A DNA stretch of 28,532 bases from positions 1-28,532 of the forward strand of contig JAEDKS010000006.1 in the NCBI GenBank assembly GCA_016295665.1. Direction: 5' to 3'. This stretch comes from Clostridia bacterium. GTDB lineage: Bacteria; Bacillota; Clostridia; Christensenellales; Aristaeellaceae. Position 1 is the stretch's first letter. Each line of letters starts with the position of its first letter. The notes below the pieces were generated by a model, which had not been told where the DNA came from, did not search any database, and was given only the letters and a program-made list of their open reading frames with translations. This document shows, in pieces, positions 14,744 through 22,219 of this stretch. The position numbers were made by a program, and so were the translations under genes.

Positions 14744-15100
14744 ATGAAAATGAACTATGAGGATCTCGGTCGGCGCATCCGCCAGATCCGCCGGGAATCG
14801 AACATGACCCAGGAGCAGCTGGCGGAGAAGCTGAGCATATCGGCCTCCTTCATGGGCCACATCGAGCGCGGCACCCGCGTGCCCAGTCTGGAGACGCTGG
14901 TGATGATCTGCAACGAGCTGGATGTCACCCCCGATTTCCTGCTCAGCGCCAGCCTGCACACCTTTAAGCGCGCCATGCCCGCCGGGCTGAACTACGAGGA
15001 GCGCGCCCGCCTGTCCGAGCTGCTGCACCTCGCGCAGGAGACCGTCCTCAACTGGGGGGACGACGGCGCTCCGCCCGATACCGTCCCCCCGGAAACATGA
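14744..15100 (+). CDS. XRE-family helix-turn-helix transcriptional regulator
   Basis: The 118-residue protein has a Cro/CI-type domain (about 5-65): LGRRIRQIRRESNMTQEQLA, then EKLSISASFMGHIERGTRVP and SLETLVMICNELDVTPDFLL. The C-terminal 50 residues form a short helical region and an acidic, proline-rich tail with no recognised ligand domain. I chose the ATG at 14744, ten bases after GGAGGG; the GTG at 14741 (seven-base gap) is equally possible and adds one residue. It is a single-gene unit convergent with guaB. Target genes are not known; the inverted repeat at its own promoter makes autoregulation plausible. Confidence 0.9.
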   Translation: MKMNYEDLGRRIRQIRRESNMTQEQLAEKLSISASFMGHIERGTRVPSLETLVMICNELDVTPDFLLSASLHTFKRAMPAGLNYEERARLSELLHLAQETVLNWGDDGAPPDTVPPET

Positions 15101-15115
15101 TATGCCCAAACGTCA

Positions 15116-15150
15116 GGAGGCCGCCGCGATGCTTTGTCGCGGCGGCCTCC
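15116..15150. terminator. Strong hairpin between convergent XRE gene and guaB
   Basis: A perfect 14-base stem (15116-15129 with 15137-15150) and a seven-base loop. Neither strand has a proper T-run after it, so it may act as a bidirectional terminator with low efficiency or as a 3'-end stabiliser for both mRNAs. Confidence 0.6.
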
Positions 15151-15158
15151 GTGCATCC

Positions 15159-16616
15159 TCAGATCTTGCTGGAGTAGTTGGGCGCTTCCTTGGTGATGGA
15201 GATGTCATGGGGATGGGACTCCGCCAGACCCGCGCTGGTGATGCGGATGAACTCGGCGTTCTTGCGCAGCGCGTCAATGGTGGGGGCGCCGCAGTAGCCC
15301 ATGCCGGAGCGGAGGCCGCCCACCATCTGGAAGATGGTGTCCGCCAGGGTTCCCTTGTAGGGCACGCGGCCCTCCACGCCCTCGGGCACCAGCTTCTTGT
15401 TGCCCTCCTGGAAGTAGCGGTCCTTGCTGCCCTCCGCCATGGCGGCGAGGGAGCCCATGCCGCGATACACCTTGAAGGAGCGGCCCTGATAGATTTCGGT
15501 TTCGCCGGGGGATTCCTGGGTGCCCGCCAGCATGGAGCCCAGCATGACGCAGGAGCCGCCCGCCGCCAGAGCCTTCACGATGTCGCCGGAGTACTTGATG
15601 CCGCCGTCGGCGATGATGCGGATGCCGTGCTTCTCGGCCTCCTCCGCGCAGTCGGAGATGGCGGTGATCTGCGGCACGCCGATGCCCGCCACCACGCGGG
15701 TGGTGCAGATGGAGCCGGGGCCGATGCCGACCTTCACGCAGTCCACGCCGGCGCTGATGAGGTCATGGGTCGCGGCGGCGGTCGCCACGTTGCCGGCGAA
15801 GAGCTGGATGTCGGGATAGCGCTTGCGGATCTCCTCCACCTGACGCAGCACGCCCACGCTGTGCCCGTGGGCGGTGTCGATGGAGATGACGTCCACCTTC
15901 GCCGCCACCAGCGCGTCGATGCGCTCGTACACGTCCTTGGTCACGCCCACGGCGGCGCCGCACAGCAGCCGACCGTGGCTGTCCTTGGCGGAGTTGGGAT
16001 ATTTGGTGGCCTTCTCAATATCCTTGATGGTGATGAGGCCCCGCAGGTTGCCCTCCTTGTCCACGATGGGCAGCTTCTCGATGCGGTGGCGGGCCAGAAT
16101 CTTCTTGGCCTCCTCCAGGTTGGTGCCCTCGGGGGCGGTGATGAGGTTCTCGGAGGTCATGACCTCACCGATCCTGCGGGTGTAGTCCGTCTCGAAGCGG
16201 AGGTCGCGGTTGGTGAGGATGCCCACCAGCTTGCCGTTGCGGGTGATCGGCACGCCGGAGATGCGGTAGCGGGCCATCAGATCCTCCGCGTCCTGAATCA
16301 GGTGATCGGGCGAGAGGGAGAAGGGATCGGTGATGACGCCGTGCTCGGAGCGCTTGACCTTGTCCACCTGCGCGGCCTGCTCCTGAATGGTCATGTTCTT
16401 GTGGATGATGCCCAGGCCGCCCTCGCGGGCCATGGCGATGGCCATGGTGGCGTCGGTGACGGTATCCATGGCAGCGGACATGATCGGGATATTCAGACGA
16501 ATGACCGGGGTGAGCTGGACGGACAGATCCACGTCCCTGGGCAGCACCTCGCTTCGGGCGGGAACCAGCAGAACATCATCGAACGTAAGACCTTCACGGA
16601 CGACCTTTTGCAGCAT
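15159..16616 (-). CDS. guaB: Inosine-5'-monophosphate dehydrogenase
   Basis: The 485-residue enzyme oxidises IMP to XMP with NAD+, the committed step to GMP, in the cytoplasm. The barrel begins LTFDDVLLVPARSEVLP and is interrupted by two CBS domains (about 95-210, with RISGVPITRNGKLVGILTNRD and IEKLPIVDKEGNLRGLITIKD). The catalytic cysteine is C304 in GPGSICTTRVVAGIGVPQ, and the flap is near MGSLAAM...GVEGRVPYKG. The length is normal. The frame is open to 16727, but the ATG at 16616 has AAGGAGG about eight bases upstream and gives the usual N-terminus. Its promoter overlaps the end of the preceding gene, so it may be read both alone and with that gene. Confidence 0.98.
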   Translation of the reverse strand: MLQKVVREGLTFDDVLLVPARSEVLPRDVDLSVQLTPVIRLNIPIMSAAMDTVTDATMAIAMAREGGLGIIHKNMTIQEQAAQVDKVKRSEHGVITDPFSLSPDHLIQDAEDLMARYRISGVPITRNGKLVGILTNRDLRFETDYTRRIGEVMTSENLITAPEGTNLEEAKKILARHRIEKLPIVDKEGNLRGLITIKDIEKATKYPNSAKDSHGRLLCGAAVGVTKDVYERIDALVAAKVDVISIDTAHGHSVGVLRQVEEIRKRYPDIQLFAGNVATAAATHDLISAGVDCVKVGIGPGSICTTRVVAGIGVPQITAISDCAEEAEKHGIRIIADGGIKYSGDIVKALAAGGSCVMLGSMLAGTQESPGETEIYQGRSFKVYRGMGSLAAMAEGSKDRYFQEGNKKLVPEGVEGRVPYKGTLADTIFQMVGGLRSGMGYCGAPTIDALRKNAEFIRITSAGLAESHPHDISITKEAPNYSSKI

Positions 16617-16698
16617 GGCAGCATCCTCCTTGGTGCGTTTTTGTGACGGGCGATGCCCTCTCCGTTCCCTTCGATGGCACCGCCCTGGATTATCGTCC

Positions 16699-16727
16699 AT
16701 TTTAACAAAGAGGCGCATCAATGTCAA
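16699..16727 (-). promoter_or_regulatory. Sigma-A promoter of guaB
   Basis: On the minus strand TTGACA (16727-16722), a 17-base spacer and TAAAAT (16704-16699). The -35 box contains the TGA stop codon (16726-16724) of the upstream gene. The leader is about 75 bases; I see no purine riboswitch in it. Confidence 0.8.
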
Positions 16728-17209
16728 TGGCTCATTTGACGATTTTTCGCCCGGATCGAGTGAAGCAGGTAATCCTTGCGCTTTTCCTTCATGGTGTAGG
16801 TGTAGTAGCGCACCCGCCTCCCCGCGGGGGTGGTCAGCGTGCGGACATCGAAGCGGTAGTAGAGCCCGTCCTGCAGGCAGGGCACATCGACGGCAGCCGC
16901 CTGCGCCAGGGCATAGAGCATCTCGGGGCCCAGGGGGTCGATGCCGTGGTCATCGAACACGTAGCGCTGCGTGTCGCCCTCCGGCCTAAGGAACACCACC
17001 ACGACCTCCTCGGGCCGCAGCTCCACCCGCTCCACGTAGCGCCGCTCGCAGCCCCGGAACAGGGCGTACACCCCCGCGTACATGTTCGAGGAGCGCAGGC
17101 GGCGAAGCAGCTCCCGCTGCCGCTGCTGCCGCCCCCGCAGCAGCACAAGGTACGCCAGCGCCGCCACCATACCCAGCAGCAGCACCCCCAGCAGAACGTA
17201 GGGCATCAT
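16724..17209 (-). CDS. Small single-span membrane protein of unknown function
   Basis: The 161-residue protein starts with one membrane segment (about 2-24, MPYVLLGVLLLGMVAALAYLVLL) followed by a basic stretch (RGRQQRQRELLRRLR), so the remaining 120 residues should be cytoplasmic. That domain is a mix of strands and helices (YVERVELRPEEVVVVFL, YRFDVRTLTTPAGRRVRYYTYT) and ends with basic residues. I recognise no family. Two adjacent ATGs exist (17209 and 17206); the first has GGAGGGG about seven bases upstream. It has its own consensus promoter and no terminator before guaB. Confidence 0.75.
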   Translation of the reverse strand: MMPYVLLGVLLLGMVAALAYLVLLRGRQQRQRELLRRLRSSNMYAGVYALFRGCERRYVERVELRPEEVVVVFLRPEGDTQRYVFDDHGIDPLGPEMLYALAQAAAVDVPCLQDGLYYRFDVRTLTTPAGRRVRYYTYTMKEKRKDYLLHSIRAKNRQMSH

Positions 17210-17247
17210 GAGGTTCCCCTCCTTTTGTTTTCCACAGGCTCAGGGGA

Positions 17248-17276
17248 AGTATAGCATTGGCGCGCCGCCTTGTCAA
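17248..17276 (-). promoter_or_regulatory. Sigma-A promoter of the small membrane protein gene
   Basis: On the minus strand TTGACA (17276-17271), a 17-base spacer and TATACT (17253-17248) with an extended TGC. The spacer contains GGCGCGCC, a perfect eight-base palindrome. Confidence 0.8.
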
Positions 17277-17314
17277 TTTCAAGCGGAAAAAGGCTGGTTC
17301 TGAACAGGAAGCTG

Positions 17315-17343
17315 TTGCAAAACAGGGCAAAGAATGGTATGAT
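17315..17343 (+). promoter_or_regulatory. Sigma-A promoter of the zinc-ribbon/TPM/RecQ operon
   Basis: TTGCAA (17315-17320), a 17-base spacer and TATGAT (17338-17343) with a TGG extended -10. It diverges from the promoter at 17248-17276 on the other strand. Confidence 0.75.
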
Positions 17344-17378
17344 GAGAGTATGGTAAAGACAGAAAGGAGCGTGTCTCC

Positions 17379-18416
17379 ATGAGCGGCACCGTGACCTTCA
17401 AATGCCCATCCTGCGGCGCGTACCTGGAATTTGAGCCGGGTGCGCAGCAGTTCTCCTGTCCCTACTGCCTGCAGACCTTCACCGAGGAGGAAATGCGCGG
17501 CCTGGCCCGGGGCGGTCAGGACAGCCAGCCTGCCGCCGCCCCCGACCATCTGCGGGGCTACCACTGCCAGGCCTGCGGCGCCGAGATCGTGACCGGCGAC
17601 ACCACCGCCGCCACCCGGTGCTACTACTGCCACAGCCCCGTGGTGCTCTCCGACCGGCTGGACGGCAGCTTCCGCCCCGACGGCGTGCTCCCCTTCCGCA
17701 TCGGGCGCGAGGAGGCGCTGAAGAAGTTCGAGGAGTTCCTCGCGAAGAAGAAGTTCGTGGATCGCCGGTTCTTCAGCCGGGATCAGATCGAGGACTTCTC
17801 CGGCGTGTACTACCCCTTCTGGCTGGGTGACCTGAAGGCGCAGGCCGACTTCGACGGCACCGGCACCCGCACCAGCGTGCGGCGCTCGGCCCGGGAGGTC
17901 ATCACCACCACCCGCTTCTTCCGCGTGGAGCGCAGCGGTGAGCTGGAATTTCGCGACATGGTGCGCAAGGCGCTGACCACCTGCGACCGGCAGCTCTCCG
18001 ACGGCATCCACCCCTACAACACCAGCGAGATCAAGCCCTTCGACATGAGCTACCTGAGCGGCTTCCTCGCCGAGAAGCGCGACGTGGAGCGCGAGGGCGT
18101 GGAGCAGGAAATGATCGCGGAGATTCAGGGCTACGCTCCCGAGATGATAAAGGAGGGCGGCATGTTCGACAGCCTGAACGGCGAGGTGCAGCTTTCCCAA
18201 ATCCGGGCGAAGATGCGCTATGTGCTGCTGCCCGCCTGGGTGCTGACCTACCGGAGCGGCAAGCCCGGCGCCACCTACTACTATCTCATGAACGGACAGA
18301 CCGGTGCCGTGTGCGGCAAGCTGCCCATCGACTGGAAGAAGCTGGGCATCACCGCCGGAGCCATCGGCGCGGCGGTCGCGGGCGTCCTGTGTGCGGGAGG
18401 TGCGATGCTGTGGTAA
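17379..18416 (+). CDS. Zinc-ribbon membrane protein (TFIIB-type zinc ribbon)
   Basis: The 345-residue protein has two zinc ribbons at the N-terminus: C9/C12 with C27/C30 (FKCPSCGAYL, FSCPYC), and C63/C66 with C81/C84 (YHCQACGAEI, CYYCHSP). A long soluble middle follows (about 100-300; FSGVYYPFWLGDLKAQ, PFDMSYLSGFLAEKRDVE), then a strand pair and a C-terminal membrane helix (about 322-345). Proteins of this build are common in Clostridia, and their function is not established to my knowledge. The soluble part should face the cytoplasm. The ATG at 17379 has AAAGGAG about 11 bases upstream. The next gene starts inside its last codons (18410), and the pair zinc-ribbon protein plus TPM protein suggests that they act together at the membrane. 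Confidence 0.82.
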   Translation: MSGTVTFKCPSCGAYLEFEPGAQQFSCPYCLQTFTEEEMRGLARGGQDSQPAAAPDHLRGYHCQACGAEIVTGDTTAATRCYYCHSPVVLSDRLDGSFRPDGVLPFRIGREEALKKFEEFLAKKKFVDRRFFSRDQIEDFSGVYYPFWLGDLKAQADFDGTGTRTSVRRSAREVITTTRFFRVERSGELEFRDMVRKALTTCDRQLSDGIHPYNTSEIKPFDMSYLSGFLAEKRDVEREGVEQEMIAEIQGYAPEMIKEGGMFDSLNGEVQLSQIRAKMRYVLLPAWVLTYRSGKPGATYYYLMNGQTGAVCGKLPIDWKKLGITAGAIGAAVAGVLCAGGAMLW

Positions 18417-19288
18417 GCGCTGTGAAGAAAAGCAACGTCTGGATCAGGCGGCTTGGCTGCCTGCTGCTCTGCCTGCTCCTGCTGGGCGCGGGCCTGTGCG
18501 CCCTGGCGGAGGGCGCCATGGTCGTGGATGACGCCGGGCTGTTCTCCCCGTCGGAGATCAGCAGCCTGGAGGCAATCATTCAGGACATTCAAAAGACCTA
18601 CCAGATGGACGCGGTGGTGCTGACCACCCGCGACACGCCCCATACCAGCGACGACCGCGTGCTGGTGGACTACGCCGACCGCTACTATGAGGATCACGGC
18701 TACGGTCTGGGCAAGGACAGGGCGGGCATCCTGCTCATGATCGACATGAACAACCGCTACTTCTACCTGTCCACGGCGGGCGTCATGATCGACTACCTGA
18801 GCGACTCCCGCATCGAGAACATCCTCGACAAGGCCTTTGAGGCCATGGAGGACGGCGGCAGCTACGGCAGCGCCGCCATCGCGGCCCTGGAGCGGGTGCG
18901 CCGCTACCTGCGGGACGGCATCGCGGAGGGCTCCTTCCGCTACGACGCCGAGACCGGCGAGCGGCTCACGGGCCTGTACAACCGGCTGACCATCACCGAG
19001 GCGCTGGTGGCGCTGGTGGCGGGCGCGCTGGTCGCCGTGATCCTCGTCCGCTCCATCGTCGGCGGCTACAGCCTGGCGGGCACCACCTACCACTATGACC
19101 GGGCCTCCCTGGCCTCTCGCAAGCTGGACAAGGACGAGGAGCACTTCCTGCGTCAGACGGTGAACCGCGTCCGGACACCTCCGCCCTCCTCCGGCGGCGG
19201 TGGCGGCGGCAGCCATGGCGGCGGCGGCAGCGCCGTGCACACCTCCTCCGGCGGCATGAGCCACGGCGGCGGCGGCAGGCACTTCTGA
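18410..19288 (+). CDS. TPM-domain membrane protein with glycine-rich tail
   Basis: The 292-residue protein has a signal peptide (about 1-34, ending CALA-EG), an extracytoplasmic TPM domain (about 37-170: VVDDAGLFSPSEISSLEAII, GLGKDRAGILLMIDMNNRYF, YLSTAGVMIDYLSD), one membrane helix (about 197-216) and a cytoplasmic tail that closes in Gly/Ser/His repeats (GGGGGGSHGGGG, GGMSHGGGGRHF). TPM proteins are linked to thylakoid repair and phosphatase-like activity in plants and to membrane quality control in bacteria; here the exact role is unknown. I choose the GTG at 18410, nine bases after GGAGG, rather than starts further inside the upstream gene. It overlaps that gene by seven bases and shares TGATG with the helicase gene downstream. 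Confidence 0.88.
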   Translation: MVSAVKKSNVWIRRLGCLLLCLLLLGAGLCALAEGAMVVDDAGLFSPSEISSLEAIIQDIQKTYQMDAVVLTTRDTPHTSDDRVLVDYADRYYEDHGYGLGKDRAGILLMIDMNNRYFYLSTAGVMIDYLSDSRIENILDKAFEAMEDGGSYGSAAIAALERVRRYLRDGIAEGSFRYDAETGERLTGLYNRLTITEALVALVAGALVAVILVRSIVGGYSLAGTTYHYDRASLASRKLDKDEEHFLRQTVNRVRTPPPSSGGGGGGSHGGGGSAVHTSSGGMSHGGGGRHF

Positions 19289-20775
19289 TGCGCCCCTTCT
19301 TCCTACAAAGCGCCGCGGTGCGGAAACGGCTGCAGACCGTTCTCCGCACCGTTTTTGGTCTGCGCCGGCTGCGCCCCGGGCAGCGGCGGGCCGTCCGGGC
19401 GCTGCTCTCAGGCCGGGACGTGGTGTGCGTCATGCCCACGGGCGCGGGCAAGTCCCTGTGCTATCAGCTGCCCGCCCTGCTGCTGGAGGGCTGCGCGCTG
19501 GTCGTGTCGCCGCTCATCGCGCTGATGCAGGATCAGGTGCGGAGCCTCCGGGCCCGGGGCATCCCCGCCGCCTGCCTGAGCTCCCTGCAGCTTCCCGGGG
19601 AGCGGCAGGCCATCCTTGACCAGTACCTGTCCGGTCACCTCAAGCTGCTCTACGTGGCCCCGGAGCGGCTCACCACCCCCGCCTTCCGTCAGCTGCTCTC
19701 CCGCCGCCCGCCCTCGCTGCTGGCGGTGGACGAGGCGCACTGCGTGGTGCAGTGGGGCGCGTCCTTCCGGCCCGACTACCAGCAGCTGGGCGACGTGCTG
19801 GACACGCTGCCCACCCGCCCGCCGGTCTGTGCCATGACCGCCACCGCCGACCGGCGCATCCGCCGCCAGCTGGCCTCCAGCCTGCACCTGCGCCGTCCCT
19901 GCCGGGTTGACCTGCCGCTGCTGCGGCCCAACCTGCGCTACGAGGCCGTGTGGACCTGCCACAAGGACGCGTGGCTCCTGTCCTACCTGCGCCGCCATCC
20001 CGCCGGGCGGGGCATCATCTTCTGCCGCTCCCGGGCCCGCACCGAGAGCCTGGCTGCGCGCCTGAACCGGGAGGGGCTGCGCTGCGCCGCCTACCATGCC
20101 CGCATGCCCCGGGAGGAGCGCCTGGGGCTGCAGGAGGCCTTCACCACGGGGTCGCTGCGCCTGCTCTGCGCCACCTCCGCCTTCGGGATGGGGGTGGATC
20201 TGCCCGACGTCCGCTTCGTGCTGCTGGACGCGCCGCCCGACAACATGCTGGATCTGGCCCAGCAGCTAGGCCGTGCCAGGCGGGACGGCGCCCCGGCGGA
20301 CTGCGTGGTGCTGACCGGCCCCCGGGACATGGACCTCATCCGCCGCCATCTGTACGCCGATGCCGCCGCCCTGCCCCGCCTTCGGGCCTGGCGTGCGCGG
20401 AGACAGCGCTGGGCCCAGCAGCGCTCCGTGCTGTCCTGGTGCCTGGGCGGACGCTGCCTGTCCGCCGCCCTGACCCGGGCCTTCGGGCACCGCAGCCGCC
20501 CCTGCGGCACCTGCGCCGTCTGCCGTCTCCGCGCCTCGGGCAAGCCCGCCCGTCTGGCCCGGGTGCCCCGGCTGGGCTGGGTGGGGGAGCGGGGATTGCA
20601 GCTCTGGTCGCTCCGCACCGAGCGGGCCGCCCTGGCCCGGGAGCTGGGCGCATCGCCCCGACAGCTGCTGCCGGACGCACTGCTCCGGGATCTGCTCCGG
20701 GGCGACCTGCCCGAGGACGCGCCCCTCTCCCCGGCGGTGCGCCTGCACATGAACCAGGCCCGGCGCATGCTGTAG
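19288..20775 (+). CDS. Short RecQ-like ATP-dependent DNA helicase
   Basis: The 495-residue protein has the RecQ core: Q-motif residues LRPGQRRAV (28-36), Walker A MPTGAGKS (49-56), SPLIALMQDQV (74-84), DEAHCVVQWGASFRPDY (148-164), MTATA (183-187) and AFGMGVDLPDVRFV (298-311). A zinc site follows with C390, C406, C409 and C412 (CLSAALTRAFG, CGTCAVC). It then ends after a short helical region, so the winged-helix and HRDC domains of full-length RecQ are reduced or missing. Motif VI reads QQLGRARRDG (325-334), where RecQ normally has QExGRAGRDG, with an Arg in place of the usual Gly. It starts at 19288 sharing a base with the TPM stop (TGATG). It probably unwinds DNA, but the altered motif VI makes activity worth testing. 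Confidence 0.9.
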   Translation: MRPFFLQSAAVRKRLQTVLRTVFGLRRLRPGQRRAVRALLSGRDVVCVMPTGAGKSLCYQLPALLLEGCALVVSPLIALMQDQVRSLRARGIPAACLSSLQLPGERQAILDQYLSGHLKLLYVAPERLTTPAFRQLLSRRPPSLLAVDEAHCVVQWGASFRPDYQQLGDVLDTLPTRPPVCAMTATADRRIRRQLASSLHLRRPCRVDLPLLRPNLRYEAVWTCHKDAWLLSYLRRHPAGRGIIFCRSRARTESLAARLNREGLRCAAYHARMPREERLGLQEAFTTGSLRLLCATSAFGMGVDLPDVRFVLLDAPPDNMLDLAQQLGRARRDGAPADCVVLTGPRDMDLIRRHLYADAAALPRLRAWRARRQRWAQQRSVLSWCLGGRCLSAALTRAFGHRSRPCGTCAVCRLRASGKPARLARVPRLGWVGERGLQLWSLRTERAALARELGASPRQLLPDALLRDLLRGDLPEDAPLSPAVRLHMNQARRML

Positions 20776-20784
20776 GGGGGCTAC

Positions 20785-20798
20785 GGGGCTTCGGCCCC
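20785..20798 (+). terminator. Possible weak terminator behind the helicase gene
   Basis: GGGGC-TTCG-GCCCC, a compact stem with a stable tetraloop, nine bases after the helicase stop. The following sequence is CTCCTGTG rather than a T-run, so read-through toward spo0A is possible. Confidence 0.4.
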
Positions 20799-20859
20799 CT
20801 CCTGTGCCAAAAGAATGAAATTGTTATATGAAATTCCGTCATTTTCCCTGTCAGTTTTC

Positions 20860-20886
20860 TGTCGAATCCATGGAACCATTGTCGAG
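20860..20886 (+). promoter_or_regulatory. Two direct 0A boxes upstream of spo0A
   Basis: TGTCGAA (20860-20866) matches the Spo0A box exactly, and TGTCGAG (20880-20886) differs in one base. They are direct repeats 20 bases apart, close to two helical turns, and end about 43 bases upstream of the extended -10 of spo0A. This fits autoregulation by Spo0A~P, as known for Bacillus spo0A. Confidence 0.6.
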
Positions 20887-20929
20887 CGATGGGAGCTTTT
20901 GGCTTTTTCCCCAATTTGTCCAAAAAATG

Positions 20930-20938
20930 TGCTATAAT
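20930..20938 (+). promoter_or_regulatory. Extended -10 promoter of spo0A
   Basis: TGCTATAAT with a perfect TATAAT (20933-20938). The -35 region is poor, which fits a promoter needing an activator such as Spo0A bound at 20860-20886. No sigma-H promoter was recognised. Confidence 0.65.
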
Positions 20939-20946
20939 GCCCACAT

Positions 20947-20982
20947 CGAACGGTAATCCCTCCATTTCCGGTTTGCCGTTCG
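20947..20982 (+). promoter_or_regulatory. Hairpin at the 5' end of the spo0A mRNA
   Basis: CGAACGGTAA (20947-20956) pairs with TTGCCGTTCG (20973-20982) with one G-U pair and a 16-base loop. The predicted transcription start is near 20945, so the hairpin would sit at the very 5' end, where such structures often protect mRNA. The ribosome binding site is outside it. Confidence 0.5.
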
Positions 20983-21029
20983 GCACAAACGCTGACATTC
21001 AGGAGGAAAATGAAAGGAGTTTGGAAACC

Positions 21030-21836
21030 ATGGACACGATCCGCGTGATGTTGGTAGACGACAACACAGAGCTTCGCGCTGCAATCAGCGAGCGACTGGA
21101 GACAGAGAGTGATCTCCTCGTATGCGCCGAGTGTGGCAACGGTGCAGAGGCGCTGCTTGAACTGGAGAAGCAGCCGGTCGATGTGATCGTACTGGACATC
21201 ATCATGCCGCAGATGGACGGCTACAGCTTTCTGGAGGAGCTGAAGACCCGGTGCGCGGCATCGCAGGCGGAGCCTCCCAAGGTCATCGTTACCTCATCCC
21301 TGAACCGGGACGACCTCATTCTCCGCGCCATGAATCTCGGTGCCTGCTACTACATGGTCAAGCCCTTCGATCCGGACAGGCTCATCGCCCGCATCCGCGA
21401 TGTCTCCGGGCTGACGCAGGGGGCCGGCACACCGTACCATCCCTCGCCCAGCGCCTCCGCCGCCCAGTCCGACCGGGCGCCCACCATGGATGAGCGGCTG
21501 TCCTCGCTGTTCCTGACCATCGGCATCCCGGCGCACATCAAGGGGTACCACTACCTCCGGGAGGCGGTGAAGATGACCGTGGCTAACCCGGACATCATCA
21601 ACCGTATCACCAAGGAGCTCTACCCCGGCGTGGCCCACCGCTTCTCCACCTCCCCCAGCAAGGTGGAGCGCGCCATCCGCCACGCCATCGAGGTCGCCTG
21701 GAGCCGTGGGCGCATCGAGGTTCTGAACAAGGCCTTCGGCTGCCAGGTGGTCACCAAGGAGGACAAGCCCACCAATGGCGAGTTCATCGCCATGATCGCC
21801 GACAAGCTCACCCTGGAGCGGAAGTCGGTCTCCTGA
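21030..21836 (+). CDS. spo0A: Sporulation master regulator Spo0A
   Basis: The 268-residue response regulator controls entry into sporulation. The receiver domain (about 3-125) shows D10-D11, the phosphate-accepting D56 in VIVLDIIMPQMDGYSFLEEL, VTSS and the lysine in YYMVKPFD. After a flexible linker (about 126-150) comes the Spo0A-specific DNA-binding domain (about 155-265): IGIPAHIKGYHYLREAVKM, and the recognition part SPSKVERAIRHAIEVAWSRG, which is almost invariant in Spo0A. The ATG at 21030 has AAAGGAG ten bases upstream. It is a single gene, with 0A boxes and a 5' mRNA hairpin upstream and a distant terminator at 22027. The presence of spo0A suggests a spore former, although some non-sporulating Clostridia keep it. 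Confidence 0.98.
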   Translation: MDTIRVMLVDDNTELRAAISERLETESDLLVCAECGNGAEALLELEKQPVDVIVLDIIMPQMDGYSFLEELKTRCAASQAEPPKVIVTSSLNRDDLILRAMNLGACYYMVKPFDPDRLIARIRDVSGLTQGAGTPYHPSPSASAAQSDRAPTMDERLSSLFLTIGIPAHIKGYHYLREAVKMTVANPDIINRITKELYPGVAHRFSTSPSKVERAIRHAIEVAWSRGRIEVLNKAFGCQVVTKEDKPTNGEFIAMIADKLTLERKSVS

Positions 21837-21876
21837 GGAAGGGCACGCCCGCTGAGATGATGGCCCGCCGGTCTGC

Positions 21877-21938
21877 GAATGGAATGAAGCATGAAAGATC
21901 ATCTGAAATGAAATGAATGAAATTGAATGGAATGAATG
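21877..21938 (+). repeat. Degenerate GAATG/AAATG tract
   Basis: About 62 bases made largely of GAATG, AAATG and ATGAA units, very unlike the GC-rich surroundings. It starts 40 bases after the spo0A stop. It may be replication slippage or part of the spo0A 3' untranslated region. Confidence 0.6.
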
Positions 21939-22026
21939 TCAGCAGCGTGTAAAGCAGATTCCCCAACCCGGTCAGCGTCCCAAACGAGCGAATCAGCGCA
22001 CCCCTCCCGGGTGCCTACCATAGCAT

Positions 22027-22067
22027 GGAGCCGCACGGAATCCGTTCCGGCGCGGCTCCCTTTTTCT
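22027..22067 (+). terminator. Terminator of the spo0A unit
   Basis: GGAGCCGC (22027-22034) pairs with GCGGCTCC (22052-22059), with an inner CGGAA/TTCCG stem, followed by CTTTTTCTT. Confidence 0.85.
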
Positions 22068-22141
22068 TCCTCAAGCGCCCGTTTCACCGCCCCGTGGGGC
22101 CGTGAGGGTGTAAACAGACTGTAACTTTTCTCGGGGGCCGG

Positions 22142-22170
22142 TTGCAGAAAGTCAAAAAACGTGTCATAAT
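22142..22170 (+). promoter_or_regulatory. Promoter of the parvulin-type foldase gene
   Basis: TTGCAG (22142-22147), a 17-base spacer and CATAAT (22165-22170). Confidence 0.7.
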
Positions 22171-22219
22171 GAAGGCAAGGCCTGCGCGGGACGCGGGCGG
22201 AAGAAAGGAACCTGCTGCC

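Larger units (their letters stand above)
21837..22219 (+). other. Intergenic region between spo0A and the foldase gene
   Basis: From left to right it holds an AT-rich tract of GAATG/AAATG repeats (21877-21938), a small hairpin GCACCC-CTCCC-GGGTGC (21998-22014), a strong terminator (22027-22067) and the promoter of the foldase gene (22142-22170). I see no gene and no known riboswitch. Because no terminator comes sooner, spo0A mRNA may carry a 3' untranslated region of about 230 bases. Confidence 0.6.

Noticed and set aside
16617..16690. Purine riboswitch in the guaB leader
   Set aside because: The leader of about 75 bases has a small GGGC/GCCC hairpin but none of the conserved purine-aptamer loop sequences.
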